Part shown: positions 26,076-37,400 of the stretch, piece after piece
Position numbering within the stretch: position 1 is the stretch's first letter
Layout: each line of letters starts with the position of its first letter
The notes under the pieces: model-generated
What the model was told of the DNA's origin: nothing
Seen by the model: only the letters and a program-made list of their open reading frames with translations
Database searches by the model: none
Program-made: the position numbers and the translations under genes
Assembly (NCBI RefSeq): GCF_001039355.2
Contig: NW_019775837.1
Span: 1-64,000 of the forward strand
Origin: Lingula anatina
Taxonomy: Eukaryota > Brachiopoda > Lingulata > Lingulida > Lingulidae
DNA length: 64,000 nucleotides
Reading direction: 5' to 3'

Positions 26076-28919
26076 AAGTACGCGTTGTGAGCTCGGGGCA
26101 CGTTGTGGGGTCCGCAGGAGTTTGGATCCAATGTCCAGTATCCGATATCTAGCTTTCACTCATTATTACTTGTTAGAGTCATAATCAAAAAGACAGGGGA
26201 TTCTTGGGTAGATTTTTAAAAAGTTCACCTTGGAGTTTTTTTTTTTTTTTTGTTATTTTCCACCATAGACAAAATTTATCTCGCATAGATTTAACGGTTA
26301 TTTTGATGCCACTCCCGGATGTCATAAATATATAAAGAATATAATTTTATGTAACATGTATGAATAGTTTTCACATATCCTCAGCTTAATTTTCATAAAT
26401 GGCTGAAAAGGATTGGCAAAGGGAAAATAAAATGGTATACCGAGAAAGAGGTAGGTGTGACCAAACTAAACCATAACTCGATTAATACAATTAAAGGATG
26501 TCTTTTTGGTAATGTTAAAACGCTGTATTCTCAGCCTTATGGACAATAATTTGTAAAAAGGCAAGAAAAAAACTGCACACGATTAAAAAACCCATTTAAC
26601 TTGATTGAAAGCGCAGTATTAGTCATACCGCTTGAAAGGGATTGTGTCAGATAAGCAGTTTGCATCACAATCGCAATTTTAAAATTGCGAAGACTCCGAA
26701 GGAGACTGTGCAAGCTACATAGGATTTGATTGTGTTTCATTTAGGTGCGGATCCGGGGTTTTGCTGAGGGGAGGGAGTACAACGAAAACAATTATGTAAA
26801 TAAAAAGTATTATATGAGGGGCTTAGGGATGTAAAATTTCTTGGCTTTTTCTCATTTTTGCTTGTTCTTGTTCGAAAAAAATTTTATAGGATCGATCCTA
26901 TATACGGCCCAATTTCCAATGGAAACCAATAGGATACTATAAGAATTTTCGCAATTTTTTTTTGAGGGGGGGGGGGGGGGGGGTTTTGGGGCTTTTGCAG
27001 TTTTGGGAGAGAATGTGTGACCAACTCATGACAATGAGCTTTTATCATTCTTCCATCATATTTAACTTCTACCACTGACATTTATAAATGTAGAGGAATA
27101 CGGGGATTTGCAATGGCTACCCATCGACGACATCTAGTTTAAATTTTCACGGCGTTCTCGTTTCCTTATTTCTAATACAATATACATGTGGGCTTGATAA
27201 AAGTGTAACAATAGACTTGCTTGTTTGTTATGGTCACCAACGTGGAGGGTGATCGGTCTGTATGGATAAATGAATACCTTGAATTTCCTGCAGTGTTTTC
27301 CATATATTGTATTCTAAAAGAGGTGTATAAGTCAAGTTGATGCAACTCCAACAGACTCAACAGACGATGTTGCTGTTTAAAACCAGAAATACATGAATAT
27401 TATTTTTCAGTTTTGCCACTTAAGTAGATCTTAGGCCCATTTTATGGAAAAAGATACAGTTCTAAGCATTTTCGCTACGCTACCTGCCTTAAAAACCACA
27501 ACATTTTTTACATTATTGCATCTTTTGCATTATCTTTTTTAATTTCTTTACTATGACACTGTTTAGCAGGTAATACCATTGTGTTTTTTCTATTTTTTTA
27601 TTTCACATCTACTGCAATAACTCAGATCAGCACCGTTTCTTCAAACTTCCCGGATGACATAAATATATATTCTCTAGAGATATTTCTTTGGGGGAAAATA
27701 AAACAAAGGATTAGTTTTGATCAGTAAGGGTCTACCGAACTCCAATATTGAACAAAATGCATAAAAAGATTTAAGATAAGTTAAAATGGCTTTATTTAAC
27801 ATTCTTCGCATAGGCTTACGTAGTATCATTGCCATTTACATGTACAACGCTACAACGTCCAGTGTTTTCATTTATGAATTTTGTTAAATTATGATTTTTC
27901 CGAATTTCTCAAACCATTAGTTCTAATTTTTATTTTCATTGAACTTAACTTTCTATTTTCAGCAGTATAAAAGCAGCAGAGTATTGTAAGTATTCTGAGC
28001 AAAACCTACCAAGGTGAAACAGATCGATATAAAGTTTATGTACTAAACTCAAAAGTCCTGGTTTATTCTTACGACTAATTATTCTATATTATTTTCATTT
28101 CATATTTAAGCAGTCTTACAAATATAAGATCTCGTAACAAAAAAGAAGGCACCGTAAAAAAGTTATTCTTTGAAATATTTGTCGCAGAGTATTTTGTTTC
28201 ATATACCAAAATACATTTTCTATGGAACAAACTGCGAAAAATATATATTATTCTCAGAAGCAAAATATACAGTATATAAAAACTCACCGAAAGCGTAAAA
28301 AGTACATACACAGTTTGAGACATTGAGCAAGAGTAAAATTAGGGAATGACAGTTCATTCTTTTTCTATGTGTAACTTTGTGACTAGATAACACACTTTTG
28401 TTGCGTTCTTCAAAAGATATGGAATATAACTGATGAGGCCAAGAAACGCCGGCTGCATCATCCTGTATGTGAACAAATTATCCCTCTCATTGTGGATTTC
28501 TTTGAAGATGAAGTCATTGGAATATTCCTTGTTCAGTTTTGCATACAGACGATCGATTTTGTCTTTGATTTGAGGCTCACGAAGTCTCGTAATGCTCTCG
28601 CAAAATTCACAAGTTCTTTCATAGACATTCTTATCTCCCATTGCTTTCAATTCACTGAGTCGTGTCCAGAATTCATAAAATTCTTCCAGTTTTTCGTGTG
28701 ATGTAAGCCGCCATCTTTTTTTGCTTAATAACAATCTGCACATTTCAAGAACCTTGATGAAGTCATTCATGGTATATATGTCTCTCGGGACTAGATCCGG
28801 AACTGCCAGCTGAAAAATAATGATAATGGAATCACAGCCGTGTTATTGCAGGGGAGGTTCCAGGATTATTTGAAGGGAGGGTGCGCGGATGCGAAGCCAA
28901 CCATTCTCCCCCCCCCCCG
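26076..28919. repeat. Alternate-haplotype contig (divergent copy of 28921-31607)
   Basis: This block aligns along its length with 28921 to about 31607 but with many substitutions and indels. It includes its own copy of the second exon of the minus-strand gene (28354-28809). It breaks off in a C tract at 28919. It also carries about 200 bp not found in the other copy, at roughly 26890-27130, with a G run at 26966-26983. The pattern is that of an allele, not a second locus. Confidence 0.8.
28354..28809 (-). CDS. Exon 2 of the unknown minus-strand gene, alternate-haplotype copy
   Basis: Read on the minus strand, this exon follows an acceptor ending TTTTTCAG, opens with the codons LAVPDLVPRDIYT and runs 151 codons to a stop. 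The encoded 138-residue part from the internal Met equals that of the copy at 31046-31501, although the DNA carries several silent differences. Purely silent divergence between alleles argues that the reading frame is under selection and really coding. In this haplotype contig the matching first exon is not included, because the contig ends at 28919. Confidence 0.6.
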   Translation of the reverse strand: MAVPDLVPRDIYTMNDFIKVLEMCRLLLSKKRWRLTSHEKLEEFYEFWTRLSELKAMGDKNVYERTCEFCESITRLREPQIKDKIDRLYAKLNKEYSNDFIFKEIHNERDNLFTYRMMQPAFLGLISYIPYLLKNATKVCYLVTKLHIEKE

Positions 28920-28920
28920 N
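28920..28920. other. Single-base assembly gap (n)
   Basis: This marks the join between the alternate-haplotype contig, which ends in a C tract, and the resumed primary haplotype at 28921. Confidence 0.8.
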
Positions 28921-30746
28921 AAAGTACGCGTTGTGAGCTCGCGGCACGTTGTGGGGTCCGCAGGAGTTTGGATCCAATATCTAGTATCCGATACCTAGCT
29001 TTCACTCATTATTACTTGTGAGAGTCATTATAAAAAAGACAGGGGATTCATGGGTAGATTTTTAAAAAGTTCACCTTGGAGTTTTTTTTGTTATTTTCCA
29101 CCATGGACAAAATTTATCTCGCATAAATTTAACGGATATTTTGATGCCACTCTAGAATTTAACTTAAAGAATATAATTGTATGTAACATGTATGAATAGT
29201 TTTCAAATGTCCTCAGCTAAATTTTCATAAATGACTGAAAAGGATTGGAAAAGGGAAAATAAAATGGTTTAGCGAGAAAGAGGTTGGTATGACCAAACGC
29301 AACTATAACTCGATTAATACAATTAAAGGATGTCTTTTCGGTAATGTTATTACGCTGTATTCTCACGTTCATGGACAATAATTCAATAATTTGTAAGAAC
29401 GTAAGAAAAAACTGCACACGATTAAAAAAAACCATTTAACTTAGTTGAAAGCGCTGTATCAGTCATACCGCTTGAAAGGGATTGTGTCAGATAAGCAGCT
29501 TGCATCACAATCGCAATTTGAAAATTGCGAAGACTCCGAAGGAGACTGTGCAAGCTACATAGGATTTGATTGTGTTACATTTAGGTGCGGATCCGGGGTT
29601 TTGCTGAGGGGAGGGGGTACAACGAAAACAATTATGTAAATAAAAATGTAGTATTTTATGAGGAGCTCAGGGATGTAAAATTTCTTGGCCTTTTTCTCAG
29701 TTTTGCTTGTTCTTATCCCTTAAGAAAAAAAATTATAGGATCCTATACGATCCTATAGGAATTGACAAAATTTCCTATAGAATCTAGTTTACATTTTCAT
29801 GTCGTTCTCGTTACCTTTTTTCTAATACAATAAACATGTTAGCTTGATAAAAGTGTAACAAGAGACTTGCTTGTTTGTTATGGTCACCAACGTGGAGGTT
29901 TATCGGTTTGTATGGATTAATGAATACCTTGAATTGTCCTGCAGTGGTTTCCAAACACTGTATGTCTAAAAGAGGTGTATAAGTCAAGTTGATGCAACTC
30001 CAATAGACTCAACAGACGATGCATTCGAGCTGTTTAAAACCAGAAATACCTTAATATTATTTTTCAGTTTTGCCACTAAGTAGATCTTAGACCCATTTTA
30101 TGGAAAATGATACAGTTCTAAGCATTTTTCGTTTCACTAGGGTACCTGCCTTTGAAACCATTAACGTTTTTTTTTCATTATTGCATCTCTTCCATTATTT
30201 TTTAAATTTCTCAACTGTGACAGTGTTTAGCAGGTAATACCATTGTGTTTTTTTTTTATTTTTTTTTTAAATTTCACACCTACTGCAATAACTCGGATCT
30301 AACTGCAATAACTCGGATTTCTTCAAACTTCCCGGATGTCATAAATATATATTCTCTAGAGATATTTCTTTGGGAGATAATAAAACAAAGGATCAGTTTT
30401 GATCAGTAAGGGTCTACCAAGGTCCAATATTGAACAAAATGCATAAAAAGACTTAAGATAAGTTAAAATGGCTTTATTTAGCTTTTTTCGCATAGGCTTA
30501 CGTAGTATCATTGCAATTTACAGTACATGTACAACGCTATACTAGAGCGTCCAGTGTTTTTATTTATGAATTTTGGTAAATTATGAATTTTTCGAATTTC
30601 TTAAACCATTAGTTCTAATTTTTATTTTCATTGAACTTAACTTTCCATTTTCAGCAGCATAAAAGCAGAGTATTGTAAGTATTCTGGGCAAAACCCACCA
30701 AGGTGAAACAGATCGATATAAAGTTTATGTACTAAACTCGAAAGTC

Positions 30747-30756
30747 TTTATTTATT
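30747..30756 (-). terminator. Candidate polyadenylation signals for the minus-strand gene
   Basis: On the minus strand two overlapping AATAAA hexamers (30751-30756 and 30747-30752) lie about 290 bp beyond the stop codon at 31046. The haplotype copy also has an AATAAA in the matching place. The assignment rests on position only. Confidence 0.35.
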
Positions 30757-31045
30757 GTTACGACTAATTATTCTATATTATTTTCATTTTATATATAAGC
30801 AGTGTTACAAATATAAGATCTCTTGACAAAAATGAAGGCACCGTAAAAAAGTAATAATTAGAAATATTTGTCGCAGAGTATTTTGTTTCATATGCCAAAA
30901 TACATTTTCTGTGGAACAAACTGCAAAAATATATATTATTCTCAGAAGCAAAATATACAGTATATAAAAACTCACCGAAAGCGTAAAAAATACATACATA
31001 CATAATTTGAGACATTGAGCAAAAGTAAAATTAAGGAATAACAGT

Positions 31046-31501
31046 TCATTCTTTTTCTATGTGTAACTTTGTGACTAGATAACACACTTTTGTTGCGTTC
31101 TTCAAAAGATATGGAATATAACTAATTAGGCCAAGAAACGCCGGCTGCATCATCCTGTAGGTGAACAAATTATCCCTCTCATTGTGGATTTCTTTGAAGA
31201 TGAAGTCATTGGAATATTCCTTGTTCAGTTTTGCATACAGACGATCGATTTTGTCTTTGATTTGAGGCTCACGAAGTCTCGTAATGCTTTCGCAAAATTC
31301 ACAAGTTCTTTCATAGACATTCTTATCTCCCATTGCTTTTAATTCACTTAGTCGTGTCCAGAATTCATAAAATTCTTCCAGTTTTTCGTGTGATGTAAGC
31401 CGCCATCTTTTTTTGCTTAATAACAATCTGCACATTTCAAGAACCTTGATGAAGTCATTCATGGTATATATGTCTCTCGGGACTAGATCCGGAACTGCCA
31501 G
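31046..31501 (-). CDS. Exon 2 of an unrecognised two-exon gene
   Basis: This is the terminal coding exon of a gene whose first visible exon is at 32005-32244. The acceptor is TTTTTCAG directly before 31501 and the intron phase is 0. The exon encodes 151 residues: LAVPDLVPRDIYT, then a Met and 138 more. The product is rich in charged, helix-favouring residues (Lys, Glu, Arg, Leu), with Cys in CEFCES and a hydrophobic C-terminal part containing FLGLISYIPYLL, followed by a short basic tail. I recognise no domain. Predicted mostly alpha-helical by composition. The same protein with silent changes is seen in the other haplotype (28354-28809). Confidence 0.6.
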   Translation of the reverse strand: MAVPDLVPRDIYTMNDFIKVLEMCRLLLSKKRWRLTSHEKLEEFYEFWTRLSELKAMGDKNVYERTCEFCESITRLREPQIKDKIDRLYAKLNKEYSNDFIFKEIHNERDNLFTYRMMQPAFLGLISYIPYLLKNATKVCYLVTKLHIEKE

Positions 31502-31540
31502 CTGAAAAATAATGATAATGGAATCACAGCCGTGTTATTG

Positions 31541-31801
31541 CAGGGGAGGTTCCAGGATTATTTGAAGGGAGGGTACGCGGATGCGAAGCCAACCATTCTC
31601 CCCCCCCCTCCCCGGGCCTGGTATAAGGCCCCAAAAAATTTGGCATTTAAAGGGGCGAACGGTGCAATTTGGTAAGTTTTAGAACTATGATTCAGCTAGC
31701 CAAAATGCGAATTTCAAGAGGGGACCATTGGTGTTATTTTTTCAGAAATCGAAGGGGGAGTCAGCCCCCCCCCCGATACCCCCCCCCTAAATCCGCCACT
31801 G
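31541..31801. mobile_element. Possible short hAT-like non-autonomous element in the intron
   Basis: The interval is bounded by imperfect inverted ends: CAGGGGAGGTTCCAGG at the left and, on the other strand, CAGTGGCGGATTTAGG at the right. Both carry G/C homopolymer runs just inside. The CAG-G-GG start resembles ends seen in hAT-type miniature elements. I see no clear 8-bp target duplication (TGTTATTG against AATTGATG), so the boundaries or class may be wrong. The alternate-haplotype contig breaks inside the same element at its C run. Confidence 0.35.
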
Positions 31802-31809
31802 AATTGATG

Positions 31810-31868
31810 CACCAGTAAGATAATAAACATTTTATTATACACCAGTAAGATAATAAACATTTTATTTT
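31810..31868. repeat. 30-bp tandem duplication
   Basis: The segment CACCAGTAAGATAATAAACA and its next 10 bases occur twice head to tail, with one or two mismatches at the end. It lies within the intron of the minus-strand gene. Confidence 0.85.
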
Positions 31869-31907
31869 AGCATAACATTTCAGCGTAAAATCATATTCAG
31901 CTTTTCT

Positions 31908-31910
<3 letters not shown>

Positions 31911-31940
<30 letters not shown>
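31911..31940. repeat. (GA)n microsatellite
   Basis: A perfect GA run of about 30 bp lies in the intron just downstream of exon 1 of the minus-strand gene. Confidence 0.95.
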
Positions 31941-31944
<4 letters not shown>

Positions 31945-32004
31945 GTAACTAAAATAAAAATGGAAAAAAAGGAAAAAAAGGAAAAAGAAAGAAGGGCTAC
32001 ATAC

Positions 32005-32244
32005 CTGTACAGTCTGTAAGGCCACACAAAAGGCCTTGTTGTTTGCGCTGAACCATTCAATAAACTGCGTCCGCAAAGCGTTGTACTTCTTCAGATGTGC
32101 CAGAGCATCTTTTTTCACTTGATCTAGCTCTATAAGTTTTATATCAAACTGCGTCAGTTGCTGCTGCTGGGCGTGTCGTCTCATCAGGGGAGTTGGCACT
32201 GGGGTCCAATATGGCGTGTTACGAGGAGTCGTCACTGACGACAT
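32005..32244 (-). CDS. Exon 1 of an unrecognised two-exon gene
   Basis: On the minus strand an ATG at 32244 opens 80 codons ending in ALQTVQ at a donor GTATGT (phase 0), which joins in frame to exon 2 at 31501. The joined protein is 231 residues. The N-terminus is Thr/Pro-rich with paired TPV/TPL, then a QQQQ run, then a helical segment rich in Lys, Leu and Glu. The ATG directly follows an acceptor-like TTTCCCAG, and the frame stays open upstream to a Met at 32337, so an upstream exon or a longer N-terminus is possible. I recognise no domain and assign no function. Confidence 0.55.
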
Positions 32245-32979
32245 CTGGGAAATCTGAAGTTTCGATAAAAATGGCAGATTAATGGACAAAGAGACGAGAG
32301 AATTAATATGAGTAGCTATGTTTGTATGTTGTTTCACACAAATGGCAATGAAATCATACTTGTAATGCGTCCCTGGACGGCGTCGTCTGCTTTACTAAGC
32401 GTTAGGATTCAATTCCAAAATTATCATTTTATCAAATTATTGAAATTAAATAAGATATAGGTGTTGATCAAATGAAAAATGTCACTAAAACAAGAATAAA
32501 ATGCAAATTAAAAAAAAAAAAATTCACGGATGTATATCCTGACTCCGTTTCTAGGAACTCAAACAGAAGGATGTAATGGAAGAAAGAATAAACATGGCGT
32601 ATCGACCTGTACCATTTGACAGCGAACGAGGAGAGTTTTGTGCTATTTACTTTCTTTAATCGATTTCAATTGTAGCTCCCAGAGAAATGGTGCGCACTGA
32701 CGTTATTTACAATAGATGTGTGAGTTTGCCACTGTGGCTTCATTGTTGGCAAATATGTATTTTACCTGATTAAACTGGAAGGAACTTGAAATCATAAAAA
32801 AGATCCGTTGAAATTTTATTAATAATGGTCTACGAGAATGTATATCCAAACAAATATTTTCATGAAATATTGAATCTTCCTCGTGCTGTTTTGTACATTT
32901 TGATTTAGTCTCTTCTGCTTTTATTCTTTTGTGTGTGTAATGGAAAAGTATCACCTCTTTCTTTCCCTCTCTCCCCTCG

Positions 32980-32984
<5 letters not shown>

Positions 32985-33023
<39 letters not shown>

Positions 33024-33140
33024 ACACACACACTTATCTTCGCAGGTTTACAAATAACGGCACACACACACATACACATACACGCACACACACACACACA
33101 CACACACTTATCTTCGCAGTTTTACAAATAACGGCACACA

Positions 33141-33182
<42 letters not shown>
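32985..33182. repeat. CA-rich tandem array with embedded unique motif
   Basis: Long (CA)n stretches alternate with a unit reading ACTTATCTTCGCAG, then G or T, TTTACAAATAACGG. The unit occurs at about 33032-33060 and again at about 33107-33135, each time going back into CA repeats, so a roughly 75-bp compound unit is repeated in tandem. Confidence 0.9.
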
Positions 33183-33185
<3 letters not shown>

Positions 33186-34344
33186 CCACGCTCATGCACT
33201 CACACACATACCTAGATCACCACAAACTCCTTAGTTAATACAATCGTATCTCAGGTCGTACATTGGCTGTGTTTACATTGTTTGATTAAGCCATCTTGAA
33301 CAGTCAAAATCGCGTCAATCAGTAACAGGCAGTCAATAATTTGACCAAATAATCTTACTCTATGATCATCTGATCACAACAGAAAAAACTGTCAACCATA
33401 CAAGAGATACGACCATTTTACTGTGGAACTTTCCTCAATGTATTAAACAAGGAAGTAAACAGTTAACTTTAAAATATGTTATTCGGTTGGCATGGAAATG
33501 TAACTGATTTCCATTGCTCAATTTACTTTATTTATTCAAACTTCACTCCCGTATCCCCATGTGTAACGTTTTTGTTCTTTAAGTATATATACACTCGGCG
33601 CCGTTTTTCAGAACATTAATTTCCATATTTGCAGAGCGCTAGGCAGAGATTGATCGTTCTGGGTTGAACTCTTGACTTCAATATCATGTAGCAACCACGA
33701 CACTATTAACTTTTGTGCCAGATCAAAGTTCTGACGACCCAGTAATTACCTGCAAAAGCCCGCTAAGGTATAATTCTAAATGACGTTTTTTATACCCGTA
33801 CATAACTAGGACGTTTTTCAATTATTTCCTTTTGTTAAAGTCAAATTTAAAGAGAGAAAAAACTAACTGTAATCCAACACCAAGACAGAGGGGCTGTGTA
33901 CGAGTATGTACCGTTATTACACAGTGATTTTTTTCATCGAGTTTTTTTTCTTTGAGGTATTTTCAATTTTCTTAACACTGGGGAATATAAGCAAAATATT
34001 TACCAGCTTAGTGTAGATATAGTCCAAGAATTATTTCGTGTACACAAGCCAAAACATGTATGAAGTTCACATTTTAGGTAACCGCCAACCTGGACGCAGG
34101 CCTTCATCAAATTGAGTGGAAGGTTCTCAGATATAAAATGTGTCAGACGAAGGCAGGACATCTGAAACAATGCTCTGACCGCTGTGTCACCTGGCGTTCA
34201 ATAGGTGACATTTACTTTATTTTATGAAGACCATCCTGGTTGGTTGTAAGCCTACGTAAGATTCATAAATATTTTGCTTGTATACAAATAACGATAATTG
34301 GACATTGGACAAGTTATTAACCCGTCAAACCTGATGAGTCGTGA

Positions 34345-34361
34345 TTTGTAAAACTGCGAAG

Positions 34362-34402
<41 letters not shown>
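34345..34402. repeat. (GT)n array with the same flanking motif, inverted
   Basis: The sequence ATTTGTAAAACTGCGAAGAT is followed by a (GT)n run. It is the reverse complement of the motif adjoining the CA arrays at 33032 and 33107, in the same position relative to the dinucleotide run. Confidence 0.85.
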
Positions 34403-34406
<4 letters not shown>

Positions 34407-37400
34407 AAAACTAACAAAAAGCAGGCGTTATTGCGTTTACAGAAGCCAAAAGTAGCTTTGCGTTTCTTTTTAGGCTATCAACTGTTATAGTGCAATAATG
34501 ATCAATATGCCTATCTAGGTTTTGTGCTTGCTTGCTGAAATTCATAGCCGCTTTTATCATTTTGTCCATTCAAGAGAAATATGTCGATTTTTTCTTTATG
34601 GTCGTGCTTTGTAAAAACTACAACACCGTGGTATGATATTTATGTGCGTGTTGTATGGTTTCAATCAAGACATTTACGTCAAACGGTATTTCAGCCTCTG
34701 AGCTTTGTGAATCGGCATTGGTTTACTTACTCACAAGGGAAATATATGTTACAGTTGTGAGGGCATTTATTATCAACCCTTTCAAGCTGGGATAGACCCG
34801 CTCCAGGCTGCCTATTTATTTTGTCTCTAAAATATCATGACGTGAAGCTAAAGCAGGGAAAAGTCTCTATAATTTTTTTCATCCAAACGTATGTCCCGCC
34901 TGATAGAAAATGAAATAGTAGAGATTCGCGTTCAGAAAAGTAAATATTGGCTAGAAATGTGATTATAAAAAAGATAAAGGAAGGCGGTCAACAAAGGAAC
35001 CTCAAAGGATTGTTGTAAGGGGGAAAGGGGTGTCCTGAGCTTGGGGGTTATTAAGTCAAATTATTTCTTTTCCTAAAGGTTACAATTTTTCATATAATCC
35101 TGAAAGGCACGTGTGTTTCTTGTCATACGTATTGTTAGCTAATATAACACTAAATCATTAATCAACGATACAACCGCAAACATGATTTTAGTTACACACA
35201 CACACACACATGTAAGTATAAACTTAAATTCTGTACATTATGAACATGTTCGTACACCAAAGGGCGCCAAGAATTTAACAAATCTCTGTACGCGTTTTCT
35301 GTGTTCGTTTTTTAAAAGTCGATTTGCTTTAAGAAAACGTGCGCTTTAATCGACCTTTACCCCGGGCTACCAGGTCTCTACATTCTTGTCAAGATATTGC
35401 TTTAAAGAAGTTTTTTCGTGAAAGTACACGCCCACTGAGTGTGCCACATCAGAATATTAAAAATGTTACTTTTAAGGACACCAAGCGTTCGGCTTACCGT
35501 AGACCTCGGGGAAAGCAAAGATTCGTCCATCTCGGTTTCCTTCCTGAACTGGATGGGAGAATTCTCTAACCCTCTGTAACCGACTTCTCGCCCCTTTACC
35601 GTCTAGATCAAACTTGTTGAAAGACTAGGTAAACTGAGCGAACTTAAATAATCAGACGCCGTCTCTTGGAAGAGCTAGGGACCACGGATTGCCGATTTAA
35701 TTAACCTCCAGGCTCCATGGCTCAGAGCTCCGACATCAGCACGACCCGCTAGCAAGACGACAGAAACAACTCACTGTGTGCAGTTTTACGTGACGTCAAC
35801 GACGGGTAAACACGGTTAGGCGTACACTGTGGTTATCGGTATGTTTTAGTGGTCCACACTTTCTAAAACCATTTGTAAACTTGAATAACTAACACTTTGA
35901 CAGCATCAACTATAATAGACTTCTCCTGCAATTTTGTTTTAATATTATAGCAACCGTCTTCTATGATATTACGTCACTGTTTTCCTGCTATCAGTATTGC
36001 TAGGTTTAAGCCTCTATATATTTTCCTAAAACACAAGTGAGTCACACTTGAGATATGGCTTATGCAATAAGTTTGACACAAACTGTTGCAGCTTTCAGTC
36101 ATGCAGAGCAAGTTCCACGAAAACTCCCTTGCTTGCCTTCGGTTGACCACTCCGATTTCCCCACGAAAACAACGCCCGGTGTGCGGTTAGCTACGCTCGA
36201 CACAGTGCTCGTAACACATATATATATCTCCTCCGTGTTTACCAACGCATTTGAGTCCCTTACTCTCCACATAGAAACATGATTAGAACCGAGTTGACAT
36301 AGTTGACATCGTTAAACACACACACCAATACAAAAGGGGTACAAACTGTTTGGCCAGGCTCTATCATTTACCTTTTTATTAATCACAACATTAAGCAATG
36401 GGTGATTAAATGAGGCGTGCTATGGGGTGGTTTGAGGTGTACTTGATAGCTGGAGTTAAAGCGACATGTTTGTGCAGTATTTGTGTGTGGATTAGGGGAC
36501 TACCGTGACACGGGGGTGATCAATGGCATAGCGACGAGGTGCAAAAGTGTAACGCGACATAAAGCAGATCTATGGACTCGTGAAACGTTCCGTTTATTGA
36601 CAATTAAATTAATTGTGTACTTTAGGTCTCTTTGTGACGTGAAAAGATATTAATCTACAAGTGTCAATAATATCTATTTTAAAAGGACGTTTTGCATTTA
36701 CCTAGTAGCATGTACTTTTCATTTGGTGAATTTACCGTGTGAAAAGTTCAGACATGGACGACGTGATTAATAGTTCAGTCCACCGATTGCATAAATGCAA
36801 GAGAACCAGGCAAAAGAAACATTTACCTGTGATATAAAATACACTATTTCACACCTGAAACGTTTAAAATAACTTCGGCTGCTTTGTATAATCGCGGTCA
36901 CGTCCAAAGGTATTCCCTTGCAATATCTGTAAGGTTACCTATCAAAGGGCTTTTAAGATATAGACGACTAAATTAAATGTCCAGTACGCCCGTTACATAA
37001 ATACATGCCTGCTTGAAAAAATATAAATATTTGTCTACATAAAAACTCATGTGTAGTGACATTAGTTACAAATCTTGTGGATCTTGCCTAAATGCACAAT
37101 TCTACTGTAGAGGTTATATGCAGTTTGGTTGCCTTGAATTTTACTTATGATTGCGCGGTCCATATTTGTGCTCTTGCACGCACTTGCATCTGAACGGTCA
37201 ACTAATATATGAGGCATAAACAAAGAGAACAACGCCAAGAAGAAAAAAATTCTTATAATATTTTAGTCGAACTATGAAAGAAGAGAGTTCACTTCACACC
37301 TGTGAAAATGAAGAGATGGTTTAGACTGACCTACTAAAACATTGTGTAGTGTAAGTTAGAAAAGTGGAAATTATATCGACCAATGCCGGTATAAAGAAAC

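Noticed and set aside
24742-31501. Tandem gene duplication of the minus-strand gene
   Set aside because: The single n joins, the flanking exact 1333-bp repeat and allele-like divergence point to an assembly artefact.
32703-33238. Frames encoding long His-Thr or Cys-Val runs
   Set aside because: They are translations of the (CA)n and (GT)n arrays.
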